Shown here: one piece after another, positions 54,021 to 62,395 of the stretch | Numbering within the stretch: the stretch's first letter is position 1 | How the letters are laid out: each line of letters begins with the position of its first letter | Assembly: GCF_900230185.1 (NCBI RefSeq) | Contig: NZ_OCSR01000002.1 | Span: 620,001 to 684,000, forward strand | Direction of reading: 5' to 3' | DNA from: Burkholderia sp. OK233 | Lineage (GTDB): Bacteria > Pseudomonadota > Gammaproteobacteria > Burkholderiales > Burkholderiaceae | Length of the DNA: 64,000 bases | Program-made: the position numbers and the translations under genes | The notes under the pieces: generated by a model | What the model was told of the DNA's origin: nothing | Database searches by the model: none | What the model saw: the letters and a program-made list of their open reading frames with translations, nothing else

Positions 54021-55748
54021 CTTGTGCTCTTCGTCGAAGTGAGCAAGAGACGGCTTGACCAGATCGCTGCGCGACACAATGCCGACCAGTTGCAACGTTT
54101 CGGAGTCCGTGACTACGGGCAAGCGTTCGAGACCGTGCACCGCAAGCCGCGTTGCGACGAGCCGGCAGGTTTCGCTCGGCAATGCAAATGCGGGAGAACG
54201 GCGGCGCAACACGTCAGCGAGGCGCGAATCGAGCGCATCCTCTGCCTCGTCATCGCGAATTTTTTCCAGTAGCGTGCGATCGACGACGCCCGCCAGCACG
54301 CCATGACGCACGACCGGATAAGCGCGATGTGTCTGCGTCGTGCCGAAGAACGTTGCTAGCGCTTCACCCACGGATATATCGCCATCGATTGTCTCGGCCG
54401 TACGCGACATCACCTCGTCGACGTGGTGGCGCTCAAGCGGGTCGACTCCGTACTCCCGGTAGATGTGATAACCGCGCCGGGCAATTTTCTCGGTCATGAT
54501 GGAGCGCTTCATGACGACCGTTGCAAACCCGTGCGCGATCAGCGTCGCGGCAAGCAGCGGCAGCAACGCGTTGCTGTCGTGCGTAAGGCCGAATGCGAAC
54601 ACGATGGCGGTCAACGGCGCGCCCAGCGTAGCGCCAAGCGTGGCCGCCATGCAGACAAGCGGCCACAGGGCAGGTTCGCCGCCCGGCAGCACGTGGCCGA
54701 GCACAACACCAAGTCCCGCACCCAACATGAGCAACGGCGCCAGGACGCCGCCTGAGGTGCCCGAGCCCAACGCCACGACCCAGATGATCGCCTTCACGAT
54801 CAGGATAGCCAGCGCGAGCTGGATTGCAATGTGCTGGTGTAACAGATCGCCGATCACGTCGTAGCCGACGCCCAGCGCGCGAGGTTCGAGAAAGCCACCG
54901 ATGCCGACGACGAGACCACCGAGCGCGGGCCACCACATCCAGTGGATAGGCAGCTTGCCGAACAGGTCTTCGGTCTTGTACAACGCGGCTGACAGGCCCG
55001 ACGCGAGCGCGCCGGACATCAGGCCTGCAATGACGCAGGACACCAGCGACAACGCGCCGGGAGGCGCAGTCTCAAGCGGAAACAGCGGCCCCGTGCCGAA
55101 GAATGCCGCGCGCGCAAAACCCGCAACTGCGCACGCAAGGGCGACCGGCAAAAAACTGCGCGGACGCCATTCGAACAGCAGCAGTTCGACCGCCAGCAGG
55201 ACGGCCGCCACCGGTGTGCCGAAGACCGCTGTCATGCCCGCCGCCGCGCCGGCAACCAGCAGCGTCTTGCGTTCCGCGGACGTGACCTTCACGCACTGCG
55301 CGATCAGCGACCCCAGCGCGCCGCCTGTCATGATGATCGGGCCTTCCGCGCCGAATGGCCCGCCACTGCCGATCACAATGCCGGACGACAGAGGTTTGAG
55401 AATCGCCACTTTCGGCGACATGCGGCTCTTGCCGAACAGGATGGCTTCAATCGCTTCGGGAATGCCATGCCCACGGATCTTTTCCGAACCGTAACGGGCC
55501 ATGAAACCGACGATGAGACCGCCGATCACAGGGATGATCACCACCCAGATACCCAACGTGTTGAAGGCCGGTGAGCGCTCCGCAAACGAAAATTCCTGGA
55601 AGAAAAACAGATTGGTGAACAGATGAATCAGGCTCAGCAGCACGAACGCTGCAAGCGTGCTGAGCGCACCAATTCCCGCGGCGAGTGCGGAAATGCCGGG
55701 AAGCCGCGCGTTGGTGGAGAAATCACGCTTATGGGTATCGAGACTCAT
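53958..55748 (-). CDS. ClC-family chloride channel with C-terminal CBS pair
   Basis: The 596-residue protein has a ClC membrane domain (about residues 20-430) with the selectivity and gating sequence GSGGPFGAEGPII, in which the Glu after GA is the gate, and GSGTSGGVLAPLLMLGA later on. Residues about 450-575 form a pair of CBS domains (VDEVMSRTAETIDGDISVGE; VHGLERLPVVTDSETLQLVG). It would move chloride, possibly against protons, and the CBS pair may sense adenine nucleotides. It follows marR by six bases, so it is in the same operon. Its last 20 codons are duplicated after uspA. Confidence 0.92.
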   Translation of the reverse strand: MSLDTHKRDFSTNARLPGISALAAGIGALSTLAAFVLLSLIHLFTNLFFFQEFSFAERSPAFNTLGIWVVIIPVIGGLIVGFMARYGSEKIRGHGIPEAIEAILFGKSRMSPKVAILKPLSSGIVIGSGGPFGAEGPIIMTGGALGSLIAQCVKVTSAERKTLLVAGAAAGMTAVFGTPVAAVLLAVELLLFEWRPRSFLPVALACAVAGFARAAFFGTGPLFPLETAPPGALSLVSCVIAGLMSGALASGLSAALYKTEDLFGKLPIHWMWWPALGGLVVGIGGFLEPRALGVGYDVIGDLLHQHIAIQLALAILIVKAIIWVVALGSGTSGGVLAPLLMLGAGLGVVLGHVLPGGEPALWPLVCMAATLGATLGAPLTAIVFAFGLTHDSNALLPLLAATLIAHGFATVVMKRSIMTEKIARRGYHIYREYGVDPLERHHVDEVMSRTAETIDGDISVGEALATFFGTTQTHRAYPVVRHGVLAGVVDRTLLEKIRDDEAEDALDSRLADVLRRRSPAFALPSETCRLVATRLAVHGLERLPVVTDSETLQLVGIVSRSDLVKPSLAHFDEEHKKERFRRLRVPAGKRHFPPVP

Positions 55749-55754
55749 GGTGAC

Positions 55755-56168
55755 TCAAACATCGATCTGGGGGACATTGAACGTGCCTTTGAGCGACTTC
55801 AGTTCGGCACGGTGCATCTCGGCGAGACGGGCAAGCACCTGCTCGCCCGCTTTCAACAAATGAACCTCGACCTGGCGACGATCTGTCTCACTGACCTTTC
55901 TGCGGACCAGATCGAGCGCCTCACAGCGGGACACGAGTGCGACCACACCGTGATGCTGCGCCTGAAGCCGTTCCGCAAGCTCGCCAACGGTCGCCCAGTC
56001 GCGCTCCGGATAACCCTTGATATGCAGGAGCAACAGGTACTGCAACGGCGTGATGCCTTCGCCCTGGGCAGCCTGTTCAGAAAAACGCTCGAAGCGACGC
56101 ATCTGATAGCGAAACTCGGACAGTTGCTCGAAATTCGCCTTGGTCAAGCCGCGAGTGAGTGTCTTCAT
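55755..56168 (-). CDS. MarR-family transcriptional regulator
   Basis: The 137-residue protein has the MarR winged helix-turn-helix: GITPLQYLLLLHIKGYPERD, then VGELAERLQAQHHGVVALVSRCE and the wing LVRRKVSETDRRQVEVHLL. It is encoded directly before the ClC gene, and a palindrome lies 36-52 bp before its start, as expected for autoregulation. The same palindrome before uspA and the HPP-CBS gene makes these likely targets too. Confidence 0.88.
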   Translation of the reverse strand: MKTLTRGLTKANFEQLSEFRYQMRRFERFSEQAAQGEGITPLQYLLLLHIKGYPERDWATVGELAERLQAQHHGVVALVSRCEALDLVRRKVSETDRRQVEVHLLKAGEQVLARLAEMHRAELKSLKGTFNVPQIDV

Positions 56169-56203
56169 CGGAGTGCCGTCGAGAATTAGGTAATGCGCGA
56201 ATT

Positions 56204-56220
56204 ATATCATGTCGTGATAT
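56204..56220. promoter_or_regulatory. MarR-type operator, copy B (before marR-clc)
   Basis: ATATCA-TGTCG-TGATAT: perfect six-base arms around five bases, the cleanest of the three copies, 36 bases from the marR start codon. Confidence 0.75.
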
Positions 56221-56257
56221 TTATGCATGTAAGCATGCGCCAGTGCCTGTGATAGTG

Positions 56258-57421
56258 CTAGGCCGCGTGACGCTGCTTCGCGTAAGCCTGGCGATAGAGT
56301 CCCGCGATAAGGTCGGCCTGCGTGATCATCCCGGCAAGCCGCTGATTCGAGTCCAGCACCGGGATGTGGTGGTGCCCGTAGTTCGCGAACACCGGCACCA
56401 GTTCGACGATCGGCGTCGTCGCGTCGACCGTGTGAACGTCGACGTTCATCAGTGCACCGACAAGCGGCGCCGGGGTAATGCTGCGCCGGAACCAGCGTGG
56501 CATGGGGGATGACAAGCCGGCCCCTTTGCTCAATGCCCGTTTGTCGACAAGGTCGGCGCGGGTCACGATGCCGATCACGTGCTGCCTCTCGTCAGTGACC
56601 GGGAGTGCTTTGATATGGCGCTGTTTCAGCAGACTCCATGCGGCCGACGCTCTCGTGTTTGCCGACACGGCGACCAGCGAGCGCGACATGATGTCCGCGC
56701 AGGTCAATTCATTGAACGTGCGGGCGTAGGCCTGCAACTGAACGTCGCGCAGCAGGGATTCCAGATCGTCCGTATCGATATCGAGCAATTCCCCGCGGCG
56801 GTTCAGTACCGCCTCGAGGTCCGCACGCGTGAAACCTTCGTTCGACGCCGCAGCCGATGCGGCCGCGCCTTTGCCCGAACTCTGCGCGACGTGTGGGTAT
56901 CGATGCCCGGTAGCAGCGTGGTAGACGATAGCCGCACACAGCAGCATCACTGACTGGATAGCAATCGGTTCGGCCACAAAGCGGTAGCCCAGCGCATGCA
57001 CGGCCGGGCCTCCAAGGACCGCGGTCAGCGCGACCGCGCCCGACGGAGGGTGAACACATCGCAGCGCAAACATCGCACAGATCGCCAGCGAAACGGCCAA
57101 GGCGGCGGCGCCCACTGGATCGGCGATCCAGCTTGCACAGGCAACGCCGACCGTCGCGGAGACGATATTGCCGCCGATGATGGACCACGGTTGCGCGAGC
57201 GGACTGGCGGGAACCGCGAACAGCAGCACGGCCGAAGCGCCCATTGGCGCCACGAGAAGCGGAATGTTTGCTGCCGGTCCGAGAAGGACGTGCATTGTCC
57301 CGCCGGTGAATGCAATCCCAAGCAATGCGCCGAGACACGATCTCAGGCGCTCCGGCCACCTGACGGCGATGGGATGGGGGGCGAAGCTGGAAAGCCAGCG
57401 GATGAGGGCGTAGCGGGACAA
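56258..57421 (-). CDS. HPP-family membrane protein with CBS domains
   Basis: The 387-residue protein begins with an HPP domain (about residues 20-170, four or five membrane segments, with the eponymous HPPSGAVAL) and ends with a CBS pair (about 240-380, ADIMSRSLVAVSANTRASAA and MNVDVHTVDATTPIVELVPV). Plant HPP proteins carry nitrite; bacterial ones are not characterised. The start is most likely the TTG at 57421, because a stop codon lies two codons upstream and no ATG fits the membrane domain. A perfect 16-bp palindrome is in its leader and a MarR-type site 95 bp upstream. Confidence 0.85.
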   Translation of the reverse strand: MSRYALIRWLSSFAPHPIAVRWPERLRSCLGALLGIAFTGGTMHVLLGPAANIPLLVAPMGASAVLLFAVPASPLAQPWSIIGGNIVSATVGVACASWIADPVGAAALAVSLAICAMFALRCVHPPSGAVALTAVLGGPAVHALGYRFVAEPIAIQSVMLLCAAIVYHAATGHRYPHVAQSSGKGAAASAAASNEGFTRADLEAVLNRRGELLDIDTDDLESLLRDVQLQAYARTFNELTCADIMSRSLVAVSANTRASAAWSLLKQRHIKALPVTDERQHVIGIVTRADLVDKRALSKGAGLSSPMPRWFRRSITPAPLVGALMNVDVHTVDATTPIVELVPVFANYGHHHIPVLDSNQRLAGMITQADLIAGLYRQAYAKQRHAA

Positions 57422-57463
57422 AGTTTAGATGGGAAAGTTGGCGGGTATCACGTGGGACGGGAC

Positions 57464-57479
57464 TGCACCTTAAGGTGCA
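57464..57479. promoter_or_regulatory. 16-bp perfect palindrome before the HPP gene
   Basis: TGCACCTTAAGGTGCA is fully self-complementary and lies between the MarR-type site and the start codon of the HPP-CBS gene. It may be a second operator, since the arms meet with no loop for a good RNA hairpin. Confidence 0.55.
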
Positions 57480-57515
57480 AATCCTCACGAAATGAAAGAG
57501 TGTGTCGCCAGCATT

Positions 57516-57532
57516 ATATCTTGTTGTGATAT
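57516..57532. promoter_or_regulatory. MarR-type operator, copy C (before the HPP-CBS gene)
   Basis: ATATCT-TGTTG-TGATAT, same length and spacing as copies A and B with one mismatch in the left arm; part of a longer TTATATC...GATATAA symmetry. Confidence 0.7.
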
Positions 57533-57619
57533 AAAAGTCCGTTCCGGGTCGCCACGACCCGATAGAACCGGCCTGCCCACGCGGATGCCGCGCCCCGCTC
57601 CGATGCGCGGCATCCGGAT

Positions 57620-58375
57620 TTACCGCGCGGTCCATCCCCCGTCGATGACCAGATTTGCGCCAGACATGTAGGCCGAGTCGTCGCTCGCCAGAAAGACTGC
57701 GGCACCGGCCACTTCGTCAGGAGAACCAATTCGCCCCAGCACCGTCGCGGCTTCGAAAGAACGTCGCAGACCGGCCGGATCGGGGCTGCTGGAAAACACG
57801 TCCTCCAGCAATTGCGTCGCGACGGGTCCGGGACAAAGGCAGTTCACCCGAATACCCTGACGACCGTGGTCGATCGCCATCGCCTTTGTCAACATCACCA
57901 CCCCGCCCTTCGAGGCACAGTAGGCGGCCACATTGGCCTCGCCCACGAGTCCCAGTTCGGACGCAATGTTAATGATGACGCCGTGACCGCGCCGTTGCAT
58001 CGCCGGGATGATGGCTTTCGAACACAGGAAAACGCCTTTCAGGTTAACGGCCATCAGCTGGTCCCATTCCGCAACGCTCGTGTCGAGAACGGTTTTCGCG
58101 AATTCGATGCCCGCGTTGTTGACCAGAATGTCCACGTTTCCGAATCGTGCTTCAGCGAGGCGAACCATTTCACTCACGTCGGATTCCAGCGACACATCCG
58201 CACGAACGTAGCAGGCTTCGCCGCCCGAGGCGCAGAGCGCCTCTGCCTCGGCGGTCGCGTCCGTTACGTCGGCAAGCACCACCTTTGCTCCTTCGGCCAC
58301 GAACCTTGTCGCTATTGCGTGTCCGATGCCACGTTGAGCACCCGTAATCAAGGCAACGCGGTCTTTCAGTCTCAT
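57620..58375 (-). CDS. Short-chain dehydrogenase/reductase
   Basis: The 251-residue classical SDR has GAQRGIG near the start, NNAGIEFAK, a serine in IINIASELG and Y-x3-K in YCASKGG. The C-terminal MSGANLVIDGGWTA is typical of 3-oxoacyl-ACP reductase- and glucose dehydrogenase-like members. The ATG at 58375 begins the domain. It is divergent from an XRE regulator gene, with two operator-like elements between them. Confidence 0.9.
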   Translation of the reverse strand: MRLKDRVALITGAQRGIGHAIATRFVAEGAKVVLADVTDATAEAEALCASGGEACYVRADVSLESDVSEMVRLAEARFGNVDILVNNAGIEFAKTVLDTSVAEWDQLMAVNLKGVFLCSKAIIPAMQRRGHGVIINIASELGLVGEANVAAYCASKGGVVMLTKAMAIDHGRQGIRVNCLCPGPVATQLLEDVFSSSPDPAGLRRSFEAATVLGRIGSPDEVAGAAVFLASDDSAYMSGANLVIDGGWTAR

Positions 58376-58550
58376 GTCGTTCTCTCGCGTAAGCAGGGTG
58401 TGCATCATGGTATCAGCCGAGGCCGCCCTGATTCTCCGAGACAGTCGAGGCCGTCACCCACGTAAGCCGACACGCCCTTCTCGCGCGCGATGCTGATGTG
58501 AACTTCCGAAATCCGGTTGATTGCGAGCAACGTAAGAGGCAGAATCATCC

Positions 58551-58596
58551 TGTTAAATTGGTAACACTATCCGGGTATACGTCTTAACAGGTTAAG
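58551..58596. promoter_or_regulatory. Two GTTAA-type inverted repeats before the XRE regulator gene
   Basis: TGTTA-N6-TAACA (58551-58566) and CTTAAC-AG-GTTAAG (58583-58596) lie upstream of the regulator start at 58598, the second one overlapping the ribosome binding region. They suit autoregulation and control of the divergent SDR gene. Confidence 0.6.
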
Positions 58597-58597
58597 C

Positions 58598-59452
58598 ATG
58601 GCCCAAGTGAACGACGACGAAAGCAGCAACCGGCTCGGCAACTATCTGAAGAACCGGCGGACCAAGCTCGATCCCGCGTCCTTCGGTATTTCCGGCGGCC
58701 GGCGGCGCACGGCCGGACTACGCCGCGAAGAGGTGGCGCAGCGCGCCAATATCAGCGCGGCCTGGTACACGTGGCTGGAACAGGGGCGCGGCGGCAATCC
58801 GTCAGCGGACGTGCTGGACCGCATTGCGAAGGCACTGATGCTGACCGAAGTCGAGCGCGAACACGTGTTCCTGCTCGGCCTCGGCCATCCGCCCGAAGTC
58901 CGCTATCGCGGCGGTGACGCGATCACGCCGCGACTGCAGCGCCTGCTCGATGCGCTGCCCTACAGCCCGGCGATCGTCAGGACTGCGACGTGGGATGTGG
59001 TTGCCTGGAACCGCGCGGCCGCGACCGTGCTCACCGACTACGGCTCCCTGCCGCCCGAACAACGCAACGTCCTGCGCATGATCTTCTGCGATCCCCGCGT
59101 CCGTGCCGCGCAGTTCGATTGGACAAGCGTGGCCCGCTTCGTGGTGGGCGCCTTCCGGATCGATGCCGCGCGCGCAGGCGCCGACGCCGAAGTGGCGCCG
59201 CTCGTCGACGAACTGTGCCGCTCAAGTCCCGAATTCGCCGCCATGTGGCGGGACAATGAAGTGCAGACCCACGGCGAGGGGGTCAAGCGCCTGCGCCACC
59301 CCGTGCTGGGGCCGATCTCGCTCGAATATTCATCCTTCGCAGTCGACGGGCGGCCAGATCTTCAGATGATCGTCTATAACCCGGCGACACCGGTCGATCA
59401 GAAGCGGATCAGATCCCTGATCGAAGACACGCAGGCAATCGCAGCGAAGTGA
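58598..59452 (+). CDS. XRE regulator with MmyB-like ligand domain
   Basis: The 284-residue protein has an N-terminal helix-turn-helix (about residues 10-80, RRTAGLRREEVAQRANISAA then WYTWLEQGR) and a C-terminal MmyB-like PAS-type domain (about 110-270, TWDVVAWNRAAATVL and ISLEYSSFAVDGRPDL). Such proteins are common neighbours and repressors of oxidoreductase genes and may bind fatty acids or similar ligands. It is divergent from the SDR at 57620-58375. Confidence 0.9.
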   Translation: MAQVNDDESSNRLGNYLKNRRTKLDPASFGISGGRRRTAGLRREEVAQRANISAAWYTWLEQGRGGNPSADVLDRIAKALMLTEVEREHVFLLGLGHPPEVRYRGGDAITPRLQRLLDALPYSPAIVRTATWDVVAWNRAAATVLTDYGSLPPEQRNVLRMIFCDPRVRAAQFDWTSVARFVVGAFRIDAARAGADAEVAPLVDELCRSSPEFAAMWRDNEVQTHGEGVKRLRHPVLGPISLEYSSFAVDGRPDLQMIVYNPATPVDQKRIRSLIEDTQAIAAK

Positions 59453-59461
59453 GCCCGAGGC

Positions 59462-59529
59462 ACCCTCGAAGCGCGAGGGTTGGAAGTCATTGAGCCGTCA
59501 CGGATCTAAACGCGCGTTTCCAACGCGCG
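59462..59529 (+). terminator. Two hairpins after the XRE regulator gene
   Basis: ACCCTCG-AAGCG-CGAGGGT lies at 59462-59480 and CGCGCGTT-TCC-AACGCGCG at 59511-59529. The stems are strong but no U-run follows either, so termination is probable rather than certain. Confidence 0.45.
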
Positions 59530-60000
59530 CCTCAATAGATCGGACTCCATATGATGGCAACGCCGCCTTTTGTCTGAACTATTTGAGCAGCACGACGTGT
59601 AACGGCGAGGTTACGTTCGACGTGACGGGAACACGTAACACCTGGGACGTAACACGCGCCACGTGATGCCGTCACTGCGTTCTCCATCTCACCCGATCTC
59701 CCCCGTCCAGCAAGACCCTCATCGCTGTACGCCGCTCAATTTCAGTACTGCACGTGCGCGGAACGTGCCGCGCTCCGTAACCGGCGCATTGGCTCGGAAC
59801 TTGCAGCGATCAATTGCCCGAGCAAGCCACATCCGAGCATGGCGCTACCGCGTCGGCTCCAAAATTAAACGAAGGCGACGCGCACAAACGCGGTCTCGGG
59901 CTAGAAAAGCAACCGTTTCTGCAAGACCGATCAGCGGTTTTCCGGGGGCACTGATTACACCTTCCAATCAGGACGCGATTTCATCGCGAAAGGACTAATC
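59530..60000. other. Gene-free region with repeated GTAAC elements
   Basis: GTAAC occurs on the plus strand at 59599, 59635 and 59649 and as GTTAC at 59610, within 55 bases. Nothing else recognisable was seen up to the ribosome binding site AAAGGA before 60001; a possible reading frame at 59663-59998 is basic and low in confidence. Confidence 0.35.
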
Positions 60001-61182
60001 ATGGCTCCCTTCAAACACACTCTTGTTGCATCGGCGAGCGCACTCCTATGGTGGTCGCTAGCCACTTCTTGTCAGGCCGGAGACGTCACGACCACACCGC
60101 CTCCCTCGTTTACGCAAGGCAGCGGATGGACGACAACAGGGCAACCAGGATCGGGATTCTCGTGGGCAGGAGGCAGTACCACATCCGGCGCATGGGCCGG
60201 CAGCGGTGCAGGTAGCGGCTCGGTTTGGGCCGGCGGCTCGGCGTGGGGCGGCGGTTCTGGAGACGGCGGTTATGGCGGCGGCTCGGGTGGCTCCACTGGC
60301 TCGGGCGGCTCGGGTGGTGGATACGGAGGTGGATCGGGTGGCTCAGGCGGCTCCGGCGGCTCGGGTGGTGGGAACGGCGGCGGCTCTGGAGACGGTGGCC
60401 ACGGTGGTTCAGGTGGCGGGTACGGCGGCGGCTCTGGAGGTTCGGGTGGCTCGGGCGGTGGGAACGGCGGTGGCTCTGGAGACGGCGGCCACGGCGGTTC
60501 GGGTGGCGGGTACGGCGGCGGCTCCGGAGGTTCGGGTGGCTCCAGCGGCTCCGGTGGCTCAAACTCCGGCGTTGGCTCCAGCAGCGGCAGCCAGACCACC
60601 GGCGGCCTGCTTGATCCGATCGTGAACCTGGTCGTCAGCGTCGGCGCGATCAGCGTGCCTATCGTGCCGATCACCGTGGGCAACAACAGTGGTAGCGGCA
60701 ATGGCAACGGCGTGGCCAACGGCGCAACCGGTGGTTCACATGGCGTCACGGGCGGATCGAGCGGACATAGCACCGGTGGCCTGCTGGCACCTGTGACCGC
60801 GTTGCTCGGCGGACTGTCGGTGGCCTCGGTGAACGGCGGTTCGCAAGGCAGCAGCGGCCCGCTCGCACCGGTTACTACCTTGCTCGGCGGACTAACCGGA
60901 GGCCTAGGCGGTGGCACCTCGCAAGGCAGCGGCCCCCTCGCACCGGTTACCACCTTGCTCGGCGGACTAACCGGAGGCCTGGGCGGCGGCACCTCGCACG
61001 GATCGTCGACGAATACCGCGTCCAATCCGGTTGCACCACTGACCAACCTGGTCGGCACACTGACCGGTGTACTCGGCGGCGCAGGCGGCGGCTCGTCTCC
61101 GCTCGCCCCGCTGACGAACCTGCTCGGCGGCCTCACAGGTGGACTCGGCGGCGGCAGCACGCCGTCCACACCCAAGCACTAG
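60001..61182 (+). CDS. Exported glycine-rich repeat protein
   Basis: The 393-residue protein has a Sec signal peptide (residues 1 to about 26, ending SCQA) and a low-complexity mature part. Residues about 75-190 are almost wholly Gly and Ser with Tyr, Asn, Asp and His inserted every 10 or so residues (GGYGGGSGG, GGNGGGSGD). Residues about 200-390 have repeated amphipathic blocks of the kind LAPVTTLLGGLTGGLGG. Similar proteins in related bacteria are called collagen-like or hypothetical; the sequence here does not follow Gly-x-y throughout, so collagen folding is doubtful. A surface or matrix role is a guess. AAAGGA precedes the ATG. Confidence 0.8.
   Translation: MAPFKHTLVASASALLWWSLATSCQAGDVTTTPPPSFTQGSGWTTTGQPGSGFSWAGGSTTSGAWAGSGAGSGSVWAGGSAWGGGSGDGGYGGGSGGSTGSGGSGGGYGGGSGGSGGSGGSGGGNGGGSGDGGHGGSGGGYGGGSGGSGGSGGGNGGGSGDGGHGGSGGGYGGGSGGSGGSSGSGGSNSGVGSSSGSQTTGGLLDPIVNLVVSVGAISVPIVPITVGNNSGSGNGNGVANGATGGSHGVTGGSSGHSTGGLLAPVTALLGGLSVASVNGGSQGSSGPLAPVTTLLGGLTGGLGGGTSQGSGPLAPVTTLLGGLTGGLGGGTSHGSSTNTASNPVAPLTNLVGTLTGVLGGAGGGSSPLAPLTNLLGGLTGGLGGGSTPSTPKH
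60361..60540 (+). repeat. Two tandem 90-bp repeats in the Gly/Ser region
   Basis: Copy 1 is 60361-60450 and copy 2 is 60451-60540, differing at only a few third-codon positions; a weaker copy precedes them from about 60271. The unit is 30 codons, so copy-number change keeps the frame. Confidence 0.85.
60855..61004 (+). repeat. Two tandem 75-bp repeats in the LLGGL region
   Basis: Copy 1 is 60855-60929 and copy 2 is 60930-61004, encoding a 25-residue block that starts GPLAPVTTLLGGLTGG. The two are nearly identical. Confidence 0.85.
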
Positions 61183-61192
61183 TCCGCAACGC

Positions 61193-61214
61193 GAGGTGCC
61201 CCGGGGGGCACCTC
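61193..61214 (+). terminator. GC-rich hairpin after the glycine-rich protein gene
   Basis: GAGGTGCCCC and GGGGCACCTC are perfect arms nine bases after the stop codon. There is no T-run, so this may be a weak or factor-dependent terminator. Confidence 0.5.
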
Positions 61215-61490
61215 CAGCGCGACCTCGCGGGTGCAACAGAAAGAACGGCCGGACCTGACTGGCATCACAGCCTCACAACGTCAGGCCCGGCACATGCACA
61301 CGAGTCAACCCGCGCGATACGTCACACGCTGCGTCTGCCGACGGCTGGCTACACCAGGCGATCTCCATGAAGTCGGGCCCAGTCGACCCCGCACACCTTT
61401 GCGAACACCACGGCACGTGGCCGGCTCGCGCCGAAGCGGTCCCGTGGAATCGTTACAATGCCCGCATGAATCCCCCCTCAACTGAATCGA
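61215..61490. other. Gene-free region
   Basis: Nothing recognisable except a TACAAT hexamer near 61454 that could be the -10 element of the next gene. Confidence 0.3.
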
Positions 61491-62204
61491 ATGCGAGACA
61501 TGCTGACCTCCTATTACTGGAGTGACGACGCCATCCGCAGCCGAAGCGTGAGCGACATCGTGCTATCAGGCACAGTCGACGTCCCTATGCCCCCTGCACG
61601 TCTGCTTGCGGATTGGGAAAGAGAGATATCGTCGCATCTGGTCCTGGAACCCGGGGACGTCGAGCCAATGCCTTTGCCGCGAGCGCGGGCGCGCTGGCCG
61701 GACTACACGCGCTGCGTGCAGGCCGTGTCCGATTGGACGCACGCGCTTGGACTGCCTGAGGTGCTTGCCGCCAGTGACGTAGCCCTCATGGCCTGCCGCG
61801 GCGCGAGGTACCACCATGACGGTGCGCAATATGGCGATGCGGCCTTCTGCAATCTCTTCATGAGCGAGGACAGAGGTCTGGACTTGCATTTTCCCGCTTT
61901 GGGCCGGCGTATTCCTCTGACCCGGGGAACGGTTGTGATATTCGATACTGGCCAGCCTCATGGCGTCATTCAGCGCGGCAGCAGTGGTTTCAATGTGGCC
62001 GACTTCACGCCGGACCAGGATTGCATCCAGATATTCCTAACCTGGGAGCTTCCCATCGAAAATGCCCATGTGGGGCACGCACTCAAGGTGGCCTTCGACG
62101 TTGCCCCTTCAACCTCGTCGCAACTGGATACCGAGCAAGTCCAGTTGAACGGCGAACCGGTGATTGTGTGCCCGGATTCGGGTCGTTGGTCCCGGGCTGA
62201 CTAG
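61491..62204 (+). CDS. Hypothetical protein, possible 2-oxoglutarate/Fe(II) oxygenase fold
   Basis: I do not recognise this 237-residue protein with certainty. It has a pattern that could be an iron site: H-x-D in RGARYHHDGAQYGD (about residues 103-116) and a distal His in VIFDTGQPHGVI (about 149-160), the spacing being about 45 residues, with a beta-rich middle. That is how 2OG-Fe(II) oxygenases look, but the usual downstream Arg is not clear. No signal peptide. The start may be the ATG at 61491 or at 61500; neither has a strong ribosome binding site. It lies between the glycine-rich protein gene and ppnP with no evident functional link. Confidence 0.7.
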   Translation: MRDMLTSYYWSDDAIRSRSVSDIVLSGTVDVPMPPARLLADWEREISSHLVLEPGDVEPMPLPRARARWPDYTRCVQAVSDWTHALGLPEVLAASDVALMACRGARYHHDGAQYGDAAFCNLFMSEDRGLDLHFPALGRRIPLTRGTVVIFDTGQPHGVIQRGSSGFNVADFTPDQDCIQIFLTWELPIENAHVGHALKVAFDVAPSTSSQLDTEQVQLNGEPVIVCPDSGRWSRAD

Positions 62205-62395
62205 TCGTCAGGATCACACTGCGGCGTTGCCCTGACAGGCAGGTGGGTTAGCGGCTGGCGCCGCCGGCCGCCTGTATGATGGCGGGCTTGCGTCCGACGA
62301 AAGCCCGCGCCAGCGGTCCGCGCCGATCGCGCACCGCCCGCTGCCGCTACGCGGCGCGAATGCCTCCATTCACGATGACCCAAAGGAAGACCGCC

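Noticed and set aside
59663..59998. 111-codon reading frame on the plus strand before the glycine-rich protein gene
   Set aside because: Very basic, low-complexity composition, no ribosome binding site and no family-like pattern; it lies in a region with GTAAC repeats and is best seen as chance.
60361..60540. CRISPR-like array
   Set aside because: The repeats are contiguous in-frame coding repeats without spacers.
61231..61485. 84-codon reading frame between the glycine-rich gene and the possible oxygenase
   Set aside because: No ribosome binding site, Arg/Pro-rich composition typical of chance frames in GC-rich DNA.
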